The translations under genes and the position numbers were made by a program. Positions 20,774 through 32,652 of a stretch of 64,000 bases of DNA are shown piece after piece; the stretch's first letter is position 1, and every line of letters starts with the position of its first letter. The stretch comes from Stemphylium vesicarium (taxonomy: Eukaryota; Ascomycota; Dothideomycetes; Pleosporales; Pleosporaceae), in the NCBI GenBank assembly GCA_004380135.1, contig QXCR01000105.1, positions 52,941-116,940 of the forward strand, read 5' to 3'. The notes below the pieces were generated by a model. That model was not told where the DNA came from, ran no database searches, and was given only the letters and a program-made list of their open reading frames with translations.

Positions 20774-22435
20774 TCGGCAAAGGTGGTTGAAGAAGTAGAA
20801 GGACAGCTTTTAACAGAAGACAGGTTCCACGGCGCCTGTGCGGTGAATCCACGCTCTTCGTTTAAAACAATGAATAGAAGAGCGATTGCGCCGTAGGACG
20901 CACGCTCGTGGAGAAGGGGCGCTATTTCAATATGGCTGCATTGACTAGTTCAGCTCTCACGCCGCGCAGCTGGGGTATCTGACCGACCATGCTAGTTTAT
21001 TCATTATCACTCTCCCAGACCCACACAGGGCACCGACTGCATGATGCGCCACCGGGAGCGCACCACCAGGGGAGGAACCCTAGTCAGCCAGTCAAATGCT
21101 CAGCCTTGCCGCATAGCGTAACTCTCGAGAGCCTCTCCGTTGTAACCCACGCGCGCCGCTCGCCCCCTTTGTACTGTACAGCGTCCGCCGTGGCTGCCGT
21201 CTGCTGTAACCTTACCCCTCTTCTTTGACGCAGCCTGGCGTGCTTATACGAGCAACGTGCTGCGATGCCACACTCTTCTTACTCTTCCTCTTGCAGTCAA
21301 GCCACGGCTGCGATGACGGATGCCGACTTATGCCCAGCCGGAGTTAGTTCTTGCTGCTAGGATGAACATCGTGATTCCCCACCAGCCGGCTGTCGATCGG
21401 ACCTCTGCGCTAAAACAAACGGTTGTCACCCCATGCAACATGCTTTTCTTGTGCTACCACAACCGGCTGGCCGTCTCTTGGCCAGCGGATACGCATTCAG
21501 CTGGATATGCTGAGGTAGACGTACATATTGAGGGGTCGTTTACGCGAGGTTTGGCTGTCAATGTCTTATGAATGGTGGACGCAGTGAGCAACTGGAAGGG
21601 ATGCGGCACGTTGGTTCGGAGATTTTGGTGCGCGTTGGCGGCGACCACGCGAAGGAAGGCGCCGTCTGCTTCAGGCAACGCGCATAGGCGCGCTGCTGCG
21701 AAGGCTCCGCTCTTGACATACCTCGTCAAACAATAGCACAATAACAATGTCTGTAGGTAAGAGGCGCAGGAGAGACACGTCACTTGCTGTTGGCTGTGCT
21801 TATAGGTCATAATTATGCGTAATGGATAGCAGCCAGCGTGTGGGATTCAGCGTGTTCCCTGCTGCAACAACCATATTCGGCACTGCTACGGTATCTCCAA
21901 GAAGATGACGTTGGACCGTCTGTCATAAAGCCATGGCGAAGTCCTGGCGTACTCATCATTTGGTCATCAGTTTCAGATACACGTTAGGGTTGGTTGGCAA
22001 GGTAAACTTTCGGTCCGCAGATTGGGGGCGGTTTCAAGCCTCAAGATTGAAGTACTCAAGCGAGGTTACATTGTTGGACAGGATGCAGGTACACATCGAA
22101 AACCTATCTTTAGCCCAACGAAAAGTACGATTCATCTGAGTCTATCCGCTGTTGTTTTTCAATAGACGTTTTATTCTTCCGTAACAGCCAAGATGTCACC
22201 CGAATTCTCACTAATGGATGAGCCTTGCCCGACATTCTGCGCCTATCCGTTCACTACACGCGTGCTGCCCAACTGATGTCCACATCCAAATGCCAAACAT
22301 GTACTTAATGCGGGCAAGTATGCTGTGCGAGGTAAGATCGCAATGCAAGATTGCAACCAGCCCGCTGCCAAGAAGCCCTCACGCTATGGTGGTCCAATAC
22401 ATTCATTTCATCAACATTTTCTTATGACTGACCAT
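20774..22435. other. Long intergenic region, no gene supported
   Basis: About 1.7 kb between the GH20 promoter and the 3' end of the GT8-like gene. Frames of up to 118 codons occur on both strands, but none has a domain, signal peptide or splice pattern. Confidence 0.45.
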
Positions 22436-23695
22436 TCAGTCATCTACAAGAATTGGGGTTTCAGAAGCGCCAGCTCCTGGAGGCACAGCACTCTCGGTGT
22501 CGTTCGTATCGTGATGTGGCCGTTCTTTGAACATAGCCCAGTCGGCTGAAGGCACAGGTAACAGCTTGCAGACATTCTTCCGCCTGTTCCTAAAGTCTTG
22601 GTAGAGACCTTTCCAAATCCTTCTTTCAGCGCAGGTTCCCTCACCGTTGCCATCGCAATCAGGTTGCATTTCCTCAACACTGCCTTGAGGCCATGTGTAC
22701 CACGGCGGCGGTAGAGGGTGGTCGCTGAATTGAACCAGTTTCGCTTCTTTATAGACCTTTTCGGCATCCCATTTTTCGTCTGCATCGCCTAAATAGTCTT
22801 TGTGGTTGTGCCGCCTAAATTCTGCCGTGCGAAGAGCGTAGGGCCGATGTGGCAGCACCAGCGCGTTCTCTTCGTAGCGTTCATTCAGAATCTCCATGTC
22901 GTATCTGTGTATTCGTACTAGCATATCATCACCACCACCTTCCATAAGTCGCTTGAACTTTTCTAGCTCAGCCAAGTTCGGCTTGATGACCATGAGCTTC
23001 GTAGATAGCGGCCATGGCTTGCTGTCTGTCCAATACGCACGCGGCATCGCAATCGGTGTTTGAGGAAGGAGGAATAGTTCGTCGAGAGAGCCGAGGAGCG
23101 TAAGGTCTGAATCTAGAGAGATGACTCGATTGTAGTACTCAAGGGAGAAAGCCATGAGCTTCGTGACCGTTTCATCCCATACCCAGCCATCTGCGAACCG
23201 TCAGTAATATCCTCGTTTTGTCTTGCTATCCAAAGTGTGGCGAGTCGACGTGGGTACGATGGTACTGCACATACGTTCTGTACGGCCTGCCACCTGGAGC
23301 GGTTTGACAGGATGCAGCTTGGCTTTGTAAACATCGCGCGCCAAAGTGAGCAATTGACTGTCTCTGTCCGTGGCGCTCTCTATGGTCGTGTCCCAATGGT
23401 CGGGATAGAATAGAACGCGGTCTGCTTTGCTACCAAATCGGGCGAGCGCGTCGAGCACCAGAATAGCATGACAGAGTGCTGCGCTATCCGTCGCATATAC
23501 GCTGTACGCGTAGTCTGACCAGTTTACCCTGAAAGCATCCCCAGACGTGGGCGCCGAGCTGCGACTTGGGTACAGTAACCAACAAGCGGTGAGGAAGCCG
23601 ACGAGGTAGTATACGTAGCGACGGCGCAGTCGGAAGGACGGCCAGTCCGACTCATCCTCGAAATATGGAAGTTCGTCTGATCGCCGCCGACGCAT
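22436..23695 (-). CDS. GT8-like type II membrane glycosyltransferase
   Basis: Exons 23695-23275 and 23190-22436 encode 391 residues. An Arg-rich cytosolic tail precedes one membrane anchor (about 27-43, YVYYLVGFLTACWLLYP), giving type II Golgi topology. The catalytic region has YATDSAALCHAILVLDAL, RVLFYP, and, after the intron, TKLMAFSLEYYNRVISLDSD, whose DSD is the metal-binding DxD motif, followed by LDELFLLP and MPRAYW. This arrangement matches the fungal glycogenin-like/GNT1-type N-acetylglucosaminyltransferases. The donor sugar (GlcNAc, glucose or another) cannot be decided from the sequence. The C-terminal tail is polar and probably disordered. Confidence 0.8.
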
Positions 23696-24239
23696 AGCTG
23701 AGTGGACGCGTGCCGGATGCTAACATGATGACGCGATGGTTTGGTGGTCCAGAAGTCAAGGAACGAGTGGTGACGCGCAATCGCGGAGTTTACACTTCAG
23801 GTTCCGAGCACGCAGGCCACGCTCAGACTCACGTACGCATCAATGAAGATTGATGCAAACATTCAGACAGAACAATAGGCCATGCATGTGATGGTCGTTG
23901 GGAATCCATTTCATGCGGCTACGCAGATCTGTAATTTCTGAATTCCTGGAATGAAAATGCAGCATTCGTATTCGTCACGGTTGGCATTGAATGCCAAACA
24001 GAAATCACAGTCTGCACAGAAAGTCGGTTTCGGGGTGACAAGATATGTTATGTCATTGCCGTATGCCAGAGTCACTTTTATAGTATGGTGGTATCAAACA
24101 TCCCAAACGCCGTAGCTGTGCAAACTCCCCCGGTTCCGAAGCGGTAACCGTGGTTGGAGATATGATCCTCATTCAGCTATGTAGCGCCCTCCATGGCATA
24201 TATCATTCATCGTAATCGTCGAGCATATTGTGCAAACGT
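23696..24239. other. Intergenic region
   Basis: The promoter of the GT8-like gene and the 3' UTR of RPL12. No gene seen. Confidence 0.5.
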
Positions 24240-24853
24240 TTACTCCTCGGGGACTGCGTTGTGTTAGCCAATGTCACTTAGAACAGCTAGCGTGGGCAGA
24301 CGTACTCTCGATCTCGCCAGCCTTGATGTCGTCGGAGATGTCCTTGGGGCTGCGGCCGTCAACCTTGCAGCCAGTGCTGAAGGCAGTTCCGAGGATCTCA
24401 AGAACGGTACCCTTGAGGTCCTTGGCCATGGACTTGAAGCGCATGGTGCGGGCGATGCTAATGATCTCGTCGAGAGGAACGCTCTTGGTGTGCTTGATGT
24501 TCTTCTCCTTCTTGCGGTCCCGGGGGGGCTCCTTAAGGGCCTTGATGACGAGGGAAGAAGCGGAGGGAACGACTGAAACGGCGGCTTGACGGTTTTGGAT
24601 GGTCAACTTGACGGTGACACGGAGACCCTTCCAGTCACCAGTGGCCTTGGCGATATCTTCACCGACCTCTAGGGGTGTGTTAGTTATGTTTTTCCCGGCT
24701 GTTGGTTTTTCGATTTCGAAACGTACTCTTGGGCGAGAGACCGAGAGGACCGATCTTGGGAGCGAGCGCGGATGAGGCACCGATTTCACCACCGGTCGCA
24801 CGGAGGTGAATGACCTTCACCTCGGAGGGATCGAACTTGGGAGCTTTGGACAT
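24240..24853 (-). CDS. RPL12: 60S ribosomal protein L12 (uL11)
   Basis: Exons 24853-24727, 24668-24306 and 24253-24240 encode 167 residues. The sequence runs MSKAPKFDPSEVKVIHLRAT, GPLGLSPKKVGEDIAKATGDWKGL (joined across intron 1), SVVPSASSLVIKAL and STGCKVDGRSPKDI, and ends IEIPEE across intron 2, all hallmarks of eukaryotic uL11. The last exon has only 14 bases, including the stop. The protein sits at the base of the ribosomal P-stalk and helps recruit elongation factors. Length and termini match the family, so the model is secure. Confidence 0.95.
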
Positions 24854-25642
24854 GTAAGCGCATCGTCTTGTAGGAAAGCCTGGCTGCTAAAGAAGTCGAA
24901 TTCTCTGCATGCTGGAAGCGCACCAAATTGGGTGTCTCAGCCACACAAAGAAGCCGACCGTCTTTCTAATAGCCGACCAGAAGGATGATACTCACGCATG
25001 GCTAGTGCTTGAGGTAGTCAATCGGTTCTGGTTGTAAAGAATGACTGCCGTTGATTTTGTCGTCGAAAGTTCGTGGGAGACGGAAACTCGTGGTGGGGGA
25101 CAATATTGGTGGTCTTCGATTGACAAGCGAGCCTTGGCAGCACCTTCCCTAATGGGCAGTAGCAGCCTTGCCACATGCATCCGACCCGACCACTCCAACG
25201 GTTTGCTTGCGCTTTGTCTTAACACGGGGCTTCGTCCATACGACGGAGCATGACAGACTTGATGTGTTCATTCATGCGCCACCTTCAACAGTGGATACTG
25301 CGAGCAACACGCAATTTTCGGCTGTTCTTTATTGCTGCAAGAGATTGAGCTACAATCTTTTCGAGCCGGTCGAGCCTCCAGCTGTTTTCCTGTGAAATGT
25401 GCATCCTCCCACATCACTGAGTTGTTCTGTGATGGAAGATGATCACGTCCATACCAAACAGTCGCCCATGCCTCGCATATCCGACAGCAGCATGCCAGCA
25501 CAAACATCAAGCACTTCACCATCTTGACAGCCAATATGATGGTTATGGAAAGAATACAGTTACTTCATTTTCTGTCCCGATCTCTGCCATGAACTATATA
25601 GCGACTTAGCGACCTTCAAAAAATACTATAACTTCGTCAAAT
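24854..25642. other. Intergenic region upstream of RPL12
   Basis: The promoter of RPL12 on the minus strand. No gene seen. Confidence 0.5.
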
Positions 25643-25979
25643 ATGGTCCTCAAGCCACATCATGATCGCCTGCGCAAATGCTGCGAAAAGGCACACCATC
25701 TACCATCCCCGACTTCCCTTCCTGTAAGTCTACTCCGCTTTCTCAACCCTTGCTAACAGCAGCTAGAACCCTGGTAAAGAATGTAGAGATGCAAAGCAAG
25801 ATGAAGAACTCAAGATATCGCCAACCCAGGTGGATGAAGCTTTCAAGCATGGCACCAAGGTCAAATCAATCGACGCTGCACCTACGATTCCAGAGTCTGG
25901 TACCACCATGCCGAAACTCAGATGGCATTTGCCGCCCTCTGAGATACACGATGGCCGACTGTACAGAAAAGTTGGATGA
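25643..25979 (+). CDS. Small orphan protein, predicted by splicing
   Basis: Not recognised. Exons 25643-25723 and 25767-25979 would encode 97 residues: MVLKPHHDRLRKCCEKAHHL, then NPGKECRDAKQDEELKISPT, later FKHGTKVKSIDAAPTIPESG, ending GRLYRKVG. The evidence is the intron alone: GTAAGT donor, GCTAAC branch point, CTAG acceptor, 43 bases, removal of which fuses two frames neither of which is long by itself. The protein is charged and soluble, with no signal peptide. It stands isolated in a gene-poor stretch. Chance cannot be excluded; expression data would settle it. Confidence 0.4.
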
Positions 25980-27506
25980 TCATGTTGGGTTTGGAAGGCG
26001 GAGCAGTCACCGTGGGAGCCGAAGGGCAGATTGTTGAAAGGGTCCAGTGTTTACCATGCTCGATAGGTATGTCTTAGCAGTGCTTCTAAAAGGGACGATA
26101 TTTCGGTTGTTTTTGGAGCACCCGCATCATGTATATCTTCGCAATTTATCATTGAACAAAAAGGGGAAGCTCCAATACTGTTGTCCGTGACAAGATGAAC
26201 AACAAAACAGTCGATGTAACATGATATATCATGCGCTTCGCGATAATGAGCCATTTTGGTCGGCGTCCCGGTTTTCCGAAGTCCCGACCCGACTAACCAC
26301 ATCTCTCCATTGTACGTATTGCATCGCCAATTGTGTCTTAGCTGCCGTTACCTATCCACCTCCCACCTCTTCTACGCTGACTCGACCGTTTTCAAGCGAC
26401 TTGTCATCAAAGCTCCCAGTAAGCGCTTAAAGAAAAATGCCTTTAGCATCTTGCAACAGTAGGTTAATCGAGCGATTACCATGTCAGTTGTTTTCGGTAT
26501 CCCACCAGCCTCTACTTTCGGTCAACCGGCATAACTATTCCACAGGCTAGAGAGTCACGACAATGAAGCCGAAGGGAAGCGCTAAGAGCGAACTTCAAGA
26601 TTCTTGCTTTGTTGGGCAGACTTTGCGATGAGCTGACAGGCTCATTCCTACATGAGAACCGCAATGTATTGACACCCTCGGCGCAATAGTGCTATCGATT
26701 GCTACCAGAGCATATTCTGTTCGCGACCTCTATCTGTAGGACCCTCTTTCCCACAGCTGCTCATGACGCATAAACACCTATTAGGAATGAAAGCATCGGG
26801 GAGGTATGAAAGAACGAAGCGATCCACGACCTCGTCTCCTTGACATATGATGTTAAAGACGCGCAAGAAGCCTGGTATGATAAAGGAGTGTCTATAAACC
26901 GGGGCCCGCTGTTCGGATAAGATTGCGCGTTGTGTCATCTTCAACGTCGGCAATAAACTCCATAATGAGTCATGCGCTAAAACAGAGCAGTGCTGTGTCA
27001 AGCACACCCCAATCCGGCCCTAACCGTATTGCTTATGTCCCTTAAGCATTCACGCGCAACTTTATTCGGCCCGCACCGCATTGCTTATGTTCGATAAGCA
27101 CTTACTCGGCAAAACGTTCTAAACGGGTAACGGACGAATATCCAGTCCAGCCCTCCGCGAACAACCTCAATTCGCCACGACCTTGGTTGAGATGTTGTCA
27201 TGAGTCCTTTGTAGTGGTTTAAAATTAAATATATTAGGGCGCGGGCCAAATCTGAGCCATTATCTCTGTCTACTGACAGGGTATACATCTGTGTTCTACC
27301 AAGAGTCTGCACCGCCTCTGTATACGTCCTACCCAAGTAGTAATCGAGGAGACTAGGTGTAGGTATTCGGAAAACGGAAATCTTAGACAACCGCCTCCGA
27401 AACGTGGAACTGAATTGACCGCCTCGATTGATGTCCCAATCTAGCCAGGCAGTAAGTATCGCGAATCAGTCTATACTTACTTTCAATCGGCAGATTCCGG
27501 ATAGCA
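25980..27506. other. Gene-poor interval with a direct-repeat pair
   Basis: No gene supported. A minus-strand frame at 27085-27390 (101 codons) looks protein-like but has no recognisable domain. A direct-repeat pair lies at 27013-27105, and the right end is the promoter of the secreted-protein gene. Confidence 0.4.
27013..27105. repeat. Two 41-bp direct repeats, each with a GCTTA-N7-TAAGC palindrome
   Basis: Copies at 27013-27053 and 27065-27105 agree at roughly three quarters of positions, sharing CGGCCC, ACCG, ATTGCTTATGT and TAAGCA. In both, the arms GCTTA and TAAGC are kept while the seven-base centre differs. It could be a regulator binding site upstream of the gene at 27685 or a decayed element end. 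Confidence 0.6.
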
Positions 27507-27516
27507 TATATAAATA
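27507..27516 (+). promoter_or_regulatory. TATA box of the secreted-protein gene
   Basis: TATATAAATA, 178 bases before the ATG (about 125 in the spliced leader). Confidence 0.5.
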
Positions 27517-27621
27517 CAAGACAAAGGCTCTGGTACCTCTTCATCCAGAACACTCAGACAATCAGAAGCAATCAACAGCTATACCTCCCGCCTACCCTTT
27601 CTTGAAGACAGTTCACCACCA

Positions 27622-27672
27622 GTGAGTATTGCAATAACTTCTTTTTCCGCCTATATGCTAACCCATTCCTAG
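27622..27672 (+). other. 5' UTR intron of the secreted-protein gene
   Basis: GTGAGT donor, GCTAAC branch point and CCTAG acceptor, 51 bases, ending 12 bases before the ATG. All three signals match the coding introns of this window. Confidence 0.6.
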
Positions 27673-27684
27673 CCAACATCAAAA

Positions 27685-28185
27685 ATGGTCCTCCTCAACT
27701 CCGTCCTCTCAGTCATGATTGCTGCAAGCACCGCCAGTGCGTACACCTGGACAGTATGCAAGAATGTCCACCAATGCAGTCAAGTCACCGACCAGGTGCA
27801 GGGAGTCTCGAAGCTCGGCCACGCTGGGGGACGCGGACGCGCTGGGCATGCTGCAGGAGATATTGCCAAACATGCAGGAGAAGGGGCAATCAGCGAGGCA
27901 GGCAGCGACCTCTACGACGAAATCTTCAACGGTGGCGGAGGTGGCTCAGGCCCTTCCTCCCAGACACGCTTCTCATACGCTGGGGACGACGGTTACTGGT
28001 ACTCCCACGATGTCGATGGCCTCTTTGTCTCGCCCCAGGGTTACTTTCGCCCCGGCGGCGGTCTTACTTATGTCGCTATCTGGTCCAAGAACGGTGCCAA
28101 GACTCTTTGGCAAAGCGGCGACGATTGCTGCCTACCAGATGAAGTGGGTACTGGAATCAGTGATGTGATGGCCTACTCCACTTAA
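27685..28185 (+). CDS. Small secreted Gly-rich cysteine-containing protein
   Basis: A 166-residue protein not recognised as a family member. Residues 1-19 are a classic signal peptide ending ASA. The mature part starts YTWTVCKNVHQCSQ with two Cys, then a Gly/Ala/His-rich stretch (GHAGGRGRAGHAAGDIAKHA), a GGGGGSG linker, and a compact aromatic C-terminal half (GDDGYWYSHDVDGLF; LTYVAIWSKNGAKTLW) ending near DDCCLPD with two adjacent Cys. The four Cys could form two disulfides that bridge the ends. Size, secretion and isolation in a gene-poor tract fit a host- or microbe-facing secreted protein, but function is unknown. TATA box and 5' UTR intron support real transcription. Confidence 0.8.
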   Translation: MVLLNSVLSVMIAASTASAYTWTVCKNVHQCSQVTDQVQGVSKLGHAGGRGRAGHAAGDIAKHAGEGAISEAGSDLYDEIFNGGGGGSGPSSQTRFSYAGDDGYWYSHDVDGLFVSPQGYFRPGGGLTYVAIWSKNGAKTLWQSGDDCCLPDEVGTGISDVMAYST

Positions 28186-28579
28186 GTGAAGGGCGATTTC
28201 AATCCAAGGCCGTTGCGAAGCGGCTGAACTAGGATTACTGGAAAGGAGGTTGGATGTAATGGTTTCCGAAGTCAACTGTTGTACTTTCCCTTCTCTTGCA
28301 CCCTAGATTCTATGTGCCTTGGTACTTAGATCTACATTCGCTCTTTTTATTTATCTTAATTTAATTTCAATGTACAAACATTTACACAGCTCTTTCTGTT
28401 GCTTTTTTTTTCAGTGCCGTGGAGAAGTATGCTTGAACAGGCGGGGAGAAGTTTGTACATGTGAAAATCTACTAGCCCACGTATGGAAAACTCCTACTAA
28501 TACAAACAAGCCAACGATCTCTTACTGCATAAAAAAAAATCCTATGTTTTCCATAATATCGATACACTCAAAAGCCAAG
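28186..28579. other. Convergent 3' intergenic region
   Basis: T-rich stretches that look like 3' UTRs. No gene seen. Confidence 0.5.
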
Positions 28580-31402
28580 TCACTGCATACCACCGTCCTG
28601 CTCAGGCCACCTCAACTCAGAAGCCGAGAACTGCGGAAAAGTAAAAGGAGGAATGATCATATTTCCAGCGCCCATCTCAGCACTGCCAAACATCTTTTCA
28701 ACATCATTCTATAGTCTTCATTAGCATCGGGTACAATCTCAGAGGGTGTGAAAATACTGACCCAATCTATATCGTTGATAGCGTCCATGTTGTTGCTTCC
28801 CGTTGATCCTGACGCCATGCCATATATGGCTGAGTTGGGACTACTAGTATCGCTCCCGCCGTTGTGTGTTGCGCGAGTAACATGGCCGCTGTTGCCGGGT
28901 GTGGAGGGGAGAAAGTCGCTGTAGAGTGGTGGTTGAGATGCTGGCACTGCTGCTGTAAAATCGATGGTGCCCCAATCTACGCTTGGCATGGCACCCGGGA
29001 AACTGTTTACCATTGGAACTAGTGGCGGCCCATTGTGTGGGCCAGATGCCTGTAGTGACGGCGGTGGTGGTGCGAATTTGTGTGCGACCGCCTTACCACT
29101 TAGAATATGCGACAGAGGACCAGTGCTGCTCATAGGAGATGGCATGCTTTCTCGGCGCTCGCTATCTTCTCTTTGAACGCGTTGACGGGGCTCTTGAGGA
29201 ACTGGTGGCATACTTGTCGGGATCCGGACTCTTCTTATGTCAGAGTATCTTTTGGTCTTTCCGACCAGCTCTTCCAGCACCATTCGAGTCTTTTCAACGT
29301 TGGAAAGCCCAGGAGGAATGTTGAATGAATAGTCCAGACACCTCCAGATTCGCTGTTCCATAGCTGGCTCTGGGTTTGCTATGTAAATCTCGTTGACGAG
29401 AAGAATGGCGCAGTGATGCTGGTGGAGAGCACCGACAATCCATGCCCAGCTAGACAAAACGTGATGCTGCTCTATTGCCATCCCGTGTTCCAGTATCATT
29501 GTTGATGCACTCATGACAAGATTACGTAGGCTCTCGGGCATCTTGCTACGAGCACCGGTTATGTACTTCTGCAATATAGCAACGTAAAGTCGGTTCGAGA
29601 CGATGCCATACAACTCTGACGCCAGCACATGTAATGGCTCCAGCTTGCTAAGCATTGGGACGTATTTTTTCTCCATCGCTGCTTGAAAGGACTGAACGCG
29701 TGAGAGAATAGACGTGATGGTTACCTCGCGCTTGCCGCTTGTGAGTTTGCGGTCCAATTTTGGTCGTTCACTCCAAAGAAAGCGATGCATCTCGTAGGCT
29801 TCAAAGCGCATACGACTGATGGTCATATCTGTGAATCGATCTGCGTCTTTATTCACATTCACTCCAGGCTCGCCACGCTCAGCGCGATCAAGATCATCAT
29901 CGTCGATATTCAAAGGGAAGCGGGTGTCGTAATCGTCGAGCCTGATCTGCGGCCGGGGTCCCACGGCTTCACAAGTTCGCAGATCGAGGAAGCAGATTTG
30001 ATACCATAGCAGGCGCCGTACCTGGATTTCGATCGGCGAACTGCTGTACGCAACGGGGTCTCGATGGAGTCCCATGCATTCGGCAAGGCGGATCAATGAC
30101 CCTGTCAGTGCAGAATGGGCGCGTGACACTTCGTAACGGCACAATGGAATCTACAGTGCACACGTTAGCATTAGGTTTCTCCTGCGCAAGATGCAAAGAA
30201 CTATGGTAACATGCCACCCCATACACGCAACGCCTGCCAGTAATCAGCCGGCAACGGATGGAACATACCAAGTACATGACGAAAGCTTGGATCGTTTCCA
30301 ATTTGGTAGTGCGCAGGAAGTTGGCTTTCGCGAGAGCTACCTCAGTCCCTTCACGGAAGGTATTTATCATGGTCTGTTTTTCAACGCAGAACTCCGCACG
30401 CACTCTTTCCTCTGTCATAGAGACGACGGAGTTCAGCAAAGCTGCAAATAGGACCGCTTGAAACGAGGAGCGAGGTTCCATGCCCATGTTCGCTCTGATC
30501 CAGAAATTTTGATATTGCCGCTCGAATGAAGGGCGGTGAACGGCTCGGGAAACCACATGAACAGCAAACCAGTAGTGAGCGATCAGCTTATCAACAACGA
30601 ACCGCGATGGTAAGTAAGATTCGAGGGGTGCATTGCCGACTCCACCAATTAGCATAAAATTGGAAGATGGAGCAATATAGTCTTCAGTCGGTGCTAGCCA
30701 GGATGTCGGGTCTTCCTCGATCCTTGGCTGGCTGGAACTTTCACGTTGTGGGAGGTCGCTGAGTGTCTCGGCCAACTAAACAATGACTGTTATTGTGGAT
30801 ACTTGATGCGGCATGGACGAACTTACTTCGTCGGAGAACCTTGGACGCACGAGACCTCCAATGCGTTCTGTTATTCGTACCTTGCCCATGCGAAATCCGA
30901 GGTCGACCATGTCGTCGTTTGTATCCTCTTCAGGTTCATAGTAAGCAGCATCTTCAGTAACAAGATAGGTGGGTCGGAGGTTCTTTGTTTCCTCGTCGTC
31001 TTCCTGATCACTTGACTGATCTTGATCCTGGCCCGGCAGGACGCTGAGTCTGGAAAAATCAATGGGGCTTCTGGCGTTGGACTTCGTTTTACGAGCGACG
31101 CCCTCCTCAAGACTTCTCTCCAAGAGACCCATCTGCTCCTTTACCTCGGCGAGCTTTGCCTGTGCGTCTGCATCCAATCCAGGGGCGATAAAGACACATT
31201 GCCGGGAGTTTTTGGTGCAATGTGTACATGGGTGACCTTTGTCGCATTTCAGCTTTCTTCTTCGACATTCAAGACACGAAGTAATCACTCGGTTCCGGCG
31301 GCGAACGCGCGGCTGCGACTGGTGCGCCTTTCGTTCGGATGCACCGAATGCTGTTTGGCTGGAGCCGAGGGCTGCATCCTGGCTTGGCAGGGCGCTGGAC
31401 AT
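28580..31402 (-). CDS. Zn2Cys6 transcription factor with fungal-specific TF domain
   Basis: Four exons, 31402-30827, 30775-30269, 30150-28762 and 28708-28580, give 866 residues. The zinc cluster (about 43-69: CLECRRRKLKC, then CTHCTKNSRQC) has the exact CX2CX6CX5CX2CX6C spacing and is followed by a short coiled coil (AQAKLAEVKEQMGLLERSLE). The middle-homology region spans exons 2-3 (HYWFAVHVVSRAVHRPSF, LIRLAECMGLHRDP, RRLLWYQICFLDLRTCEA). Intron 3 removal replaces a dead-end frame with NDVEKMFGSAEMGAGNMIIP and a Pro/Phe-rich tail, typical of this family's C-terminal activation region. It is a nuclear DNA-binding regulator, and such proteins usually bind CGG half-sites. The regulon is unknown. 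Confidence 0.9.
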
Positions 31403-32652
31403 GATTGAGTGATTTGCAGTTGAGGCCTTCTACCGGGTGCCGGTCCCTTACGGACGTAACCTCTGAACCAGAAATTCTGTGGAGGGCATTAGCGATGCGC
31501 GAAGGAACGGCATAGGCGGGTAGCAGCCCTCCCGTAAATTAGCTACCTTACCGTTATCCGTATTCTTTGCGGCCCCAAATAGCTGGTTTCGAAATGTTGG
31601 ATCTCTGGGCGACGATCCTCGGTACCTAGATATTGGCAGCCCAAGGCTTCATAAAGCTGCCGGCGGAACTGGCGGAAACTTGCGCACAAGCATATGTGCT
31701 GGGCATGTATCTTTCTTCAACGTGTGCTCGGTGAATCTGGGAAAGGTGTCTTTACCTAGGTAAGACGTGTCGGCAGCTTCATCGCAGGCTGGCAGGGCCG
31801 GTCAGTTGCCCCACTCTAGCTCTCCCGCCCAGCATCGACTATTTGCTGAATTAGCCTTTGTCAGCGTCATGAGCCAAACTCAGTGCCTCCGCAAGTCTCT
31901 CACGGGATGGGATGCCTGTACAAAAGTATAGAGGCTTTCCTAACACGTGGGGCCGTCAATAGGCACTTGGCTGCATGCATCACGACGGCCATTGATAGGC
32001 CTGCCGCTGTGTTCGTTCTGCTAACCTTTTTCGAAAGGACCTAAGCTCTGTCTCGCAAAAACATGGCTTTGATACCTCTGGCTTGCGGCACCGACCTGCA
32101 GTTGCACCGGGATACTGCATAGTATTTTTGAATGTTGGAAGATGAGGGTGGCCATTCTCCATGCTTGTGACATTGGCCTGGCCATGGTTGCGACGTTCCT
32201 GAGCCCACCGAAGCTAATGCAGTTTGGCTGGATCTAAAACTCGCTACCTGTGTACACGTACAAGGCTATCGAAAGGGATGACCGTCGCAGTCTCAGAAAA
32301 AGGTCTTCTTTGGGCAAAGAGGTCATGGTGAATGCAGGGCTCGTTCGGCTCAGCTTTATCGAGAGGAGGAGTAGTGATTCGTGAAACAGTGCTGCCAGAC
32401 GCGAACGCGAAACGCCAGGTCACGTTTTGGGCAAAACGCGACTCGCGACAGGGCAAAGGCTTTGATCCACTGATCGTTGCCGCCGCGATCTCTCTAACGC
32501 ACGTCCTCACCGCTTCCATAACAAACACCTTTTCCTGTTGCCTCTTTTGCGGTCTCCCCACCTCAAACGCTTCACGCCCTCGGAATCTCTCACCTTCTCA
32601 AACCCATCCCCTCACCCACCACTCTATCTACCCCGCCAAGCACTTTCTCAAC
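31403..32652. other. Divergent promoter region between the Zn2Cys6 gene and ASF1
   Basis: About 1.25 kb with no supportable gene; the last part is a CT-rich leader before ASF1. Confidence 0.5.

Noticed and set aside
27085..27390. Minus-strand 101-codon protein-like frame
   Set aside because: The composition looks plausible but there is no domain, no splice partner and it overlaps the direct repeat; not enough for a gene call.
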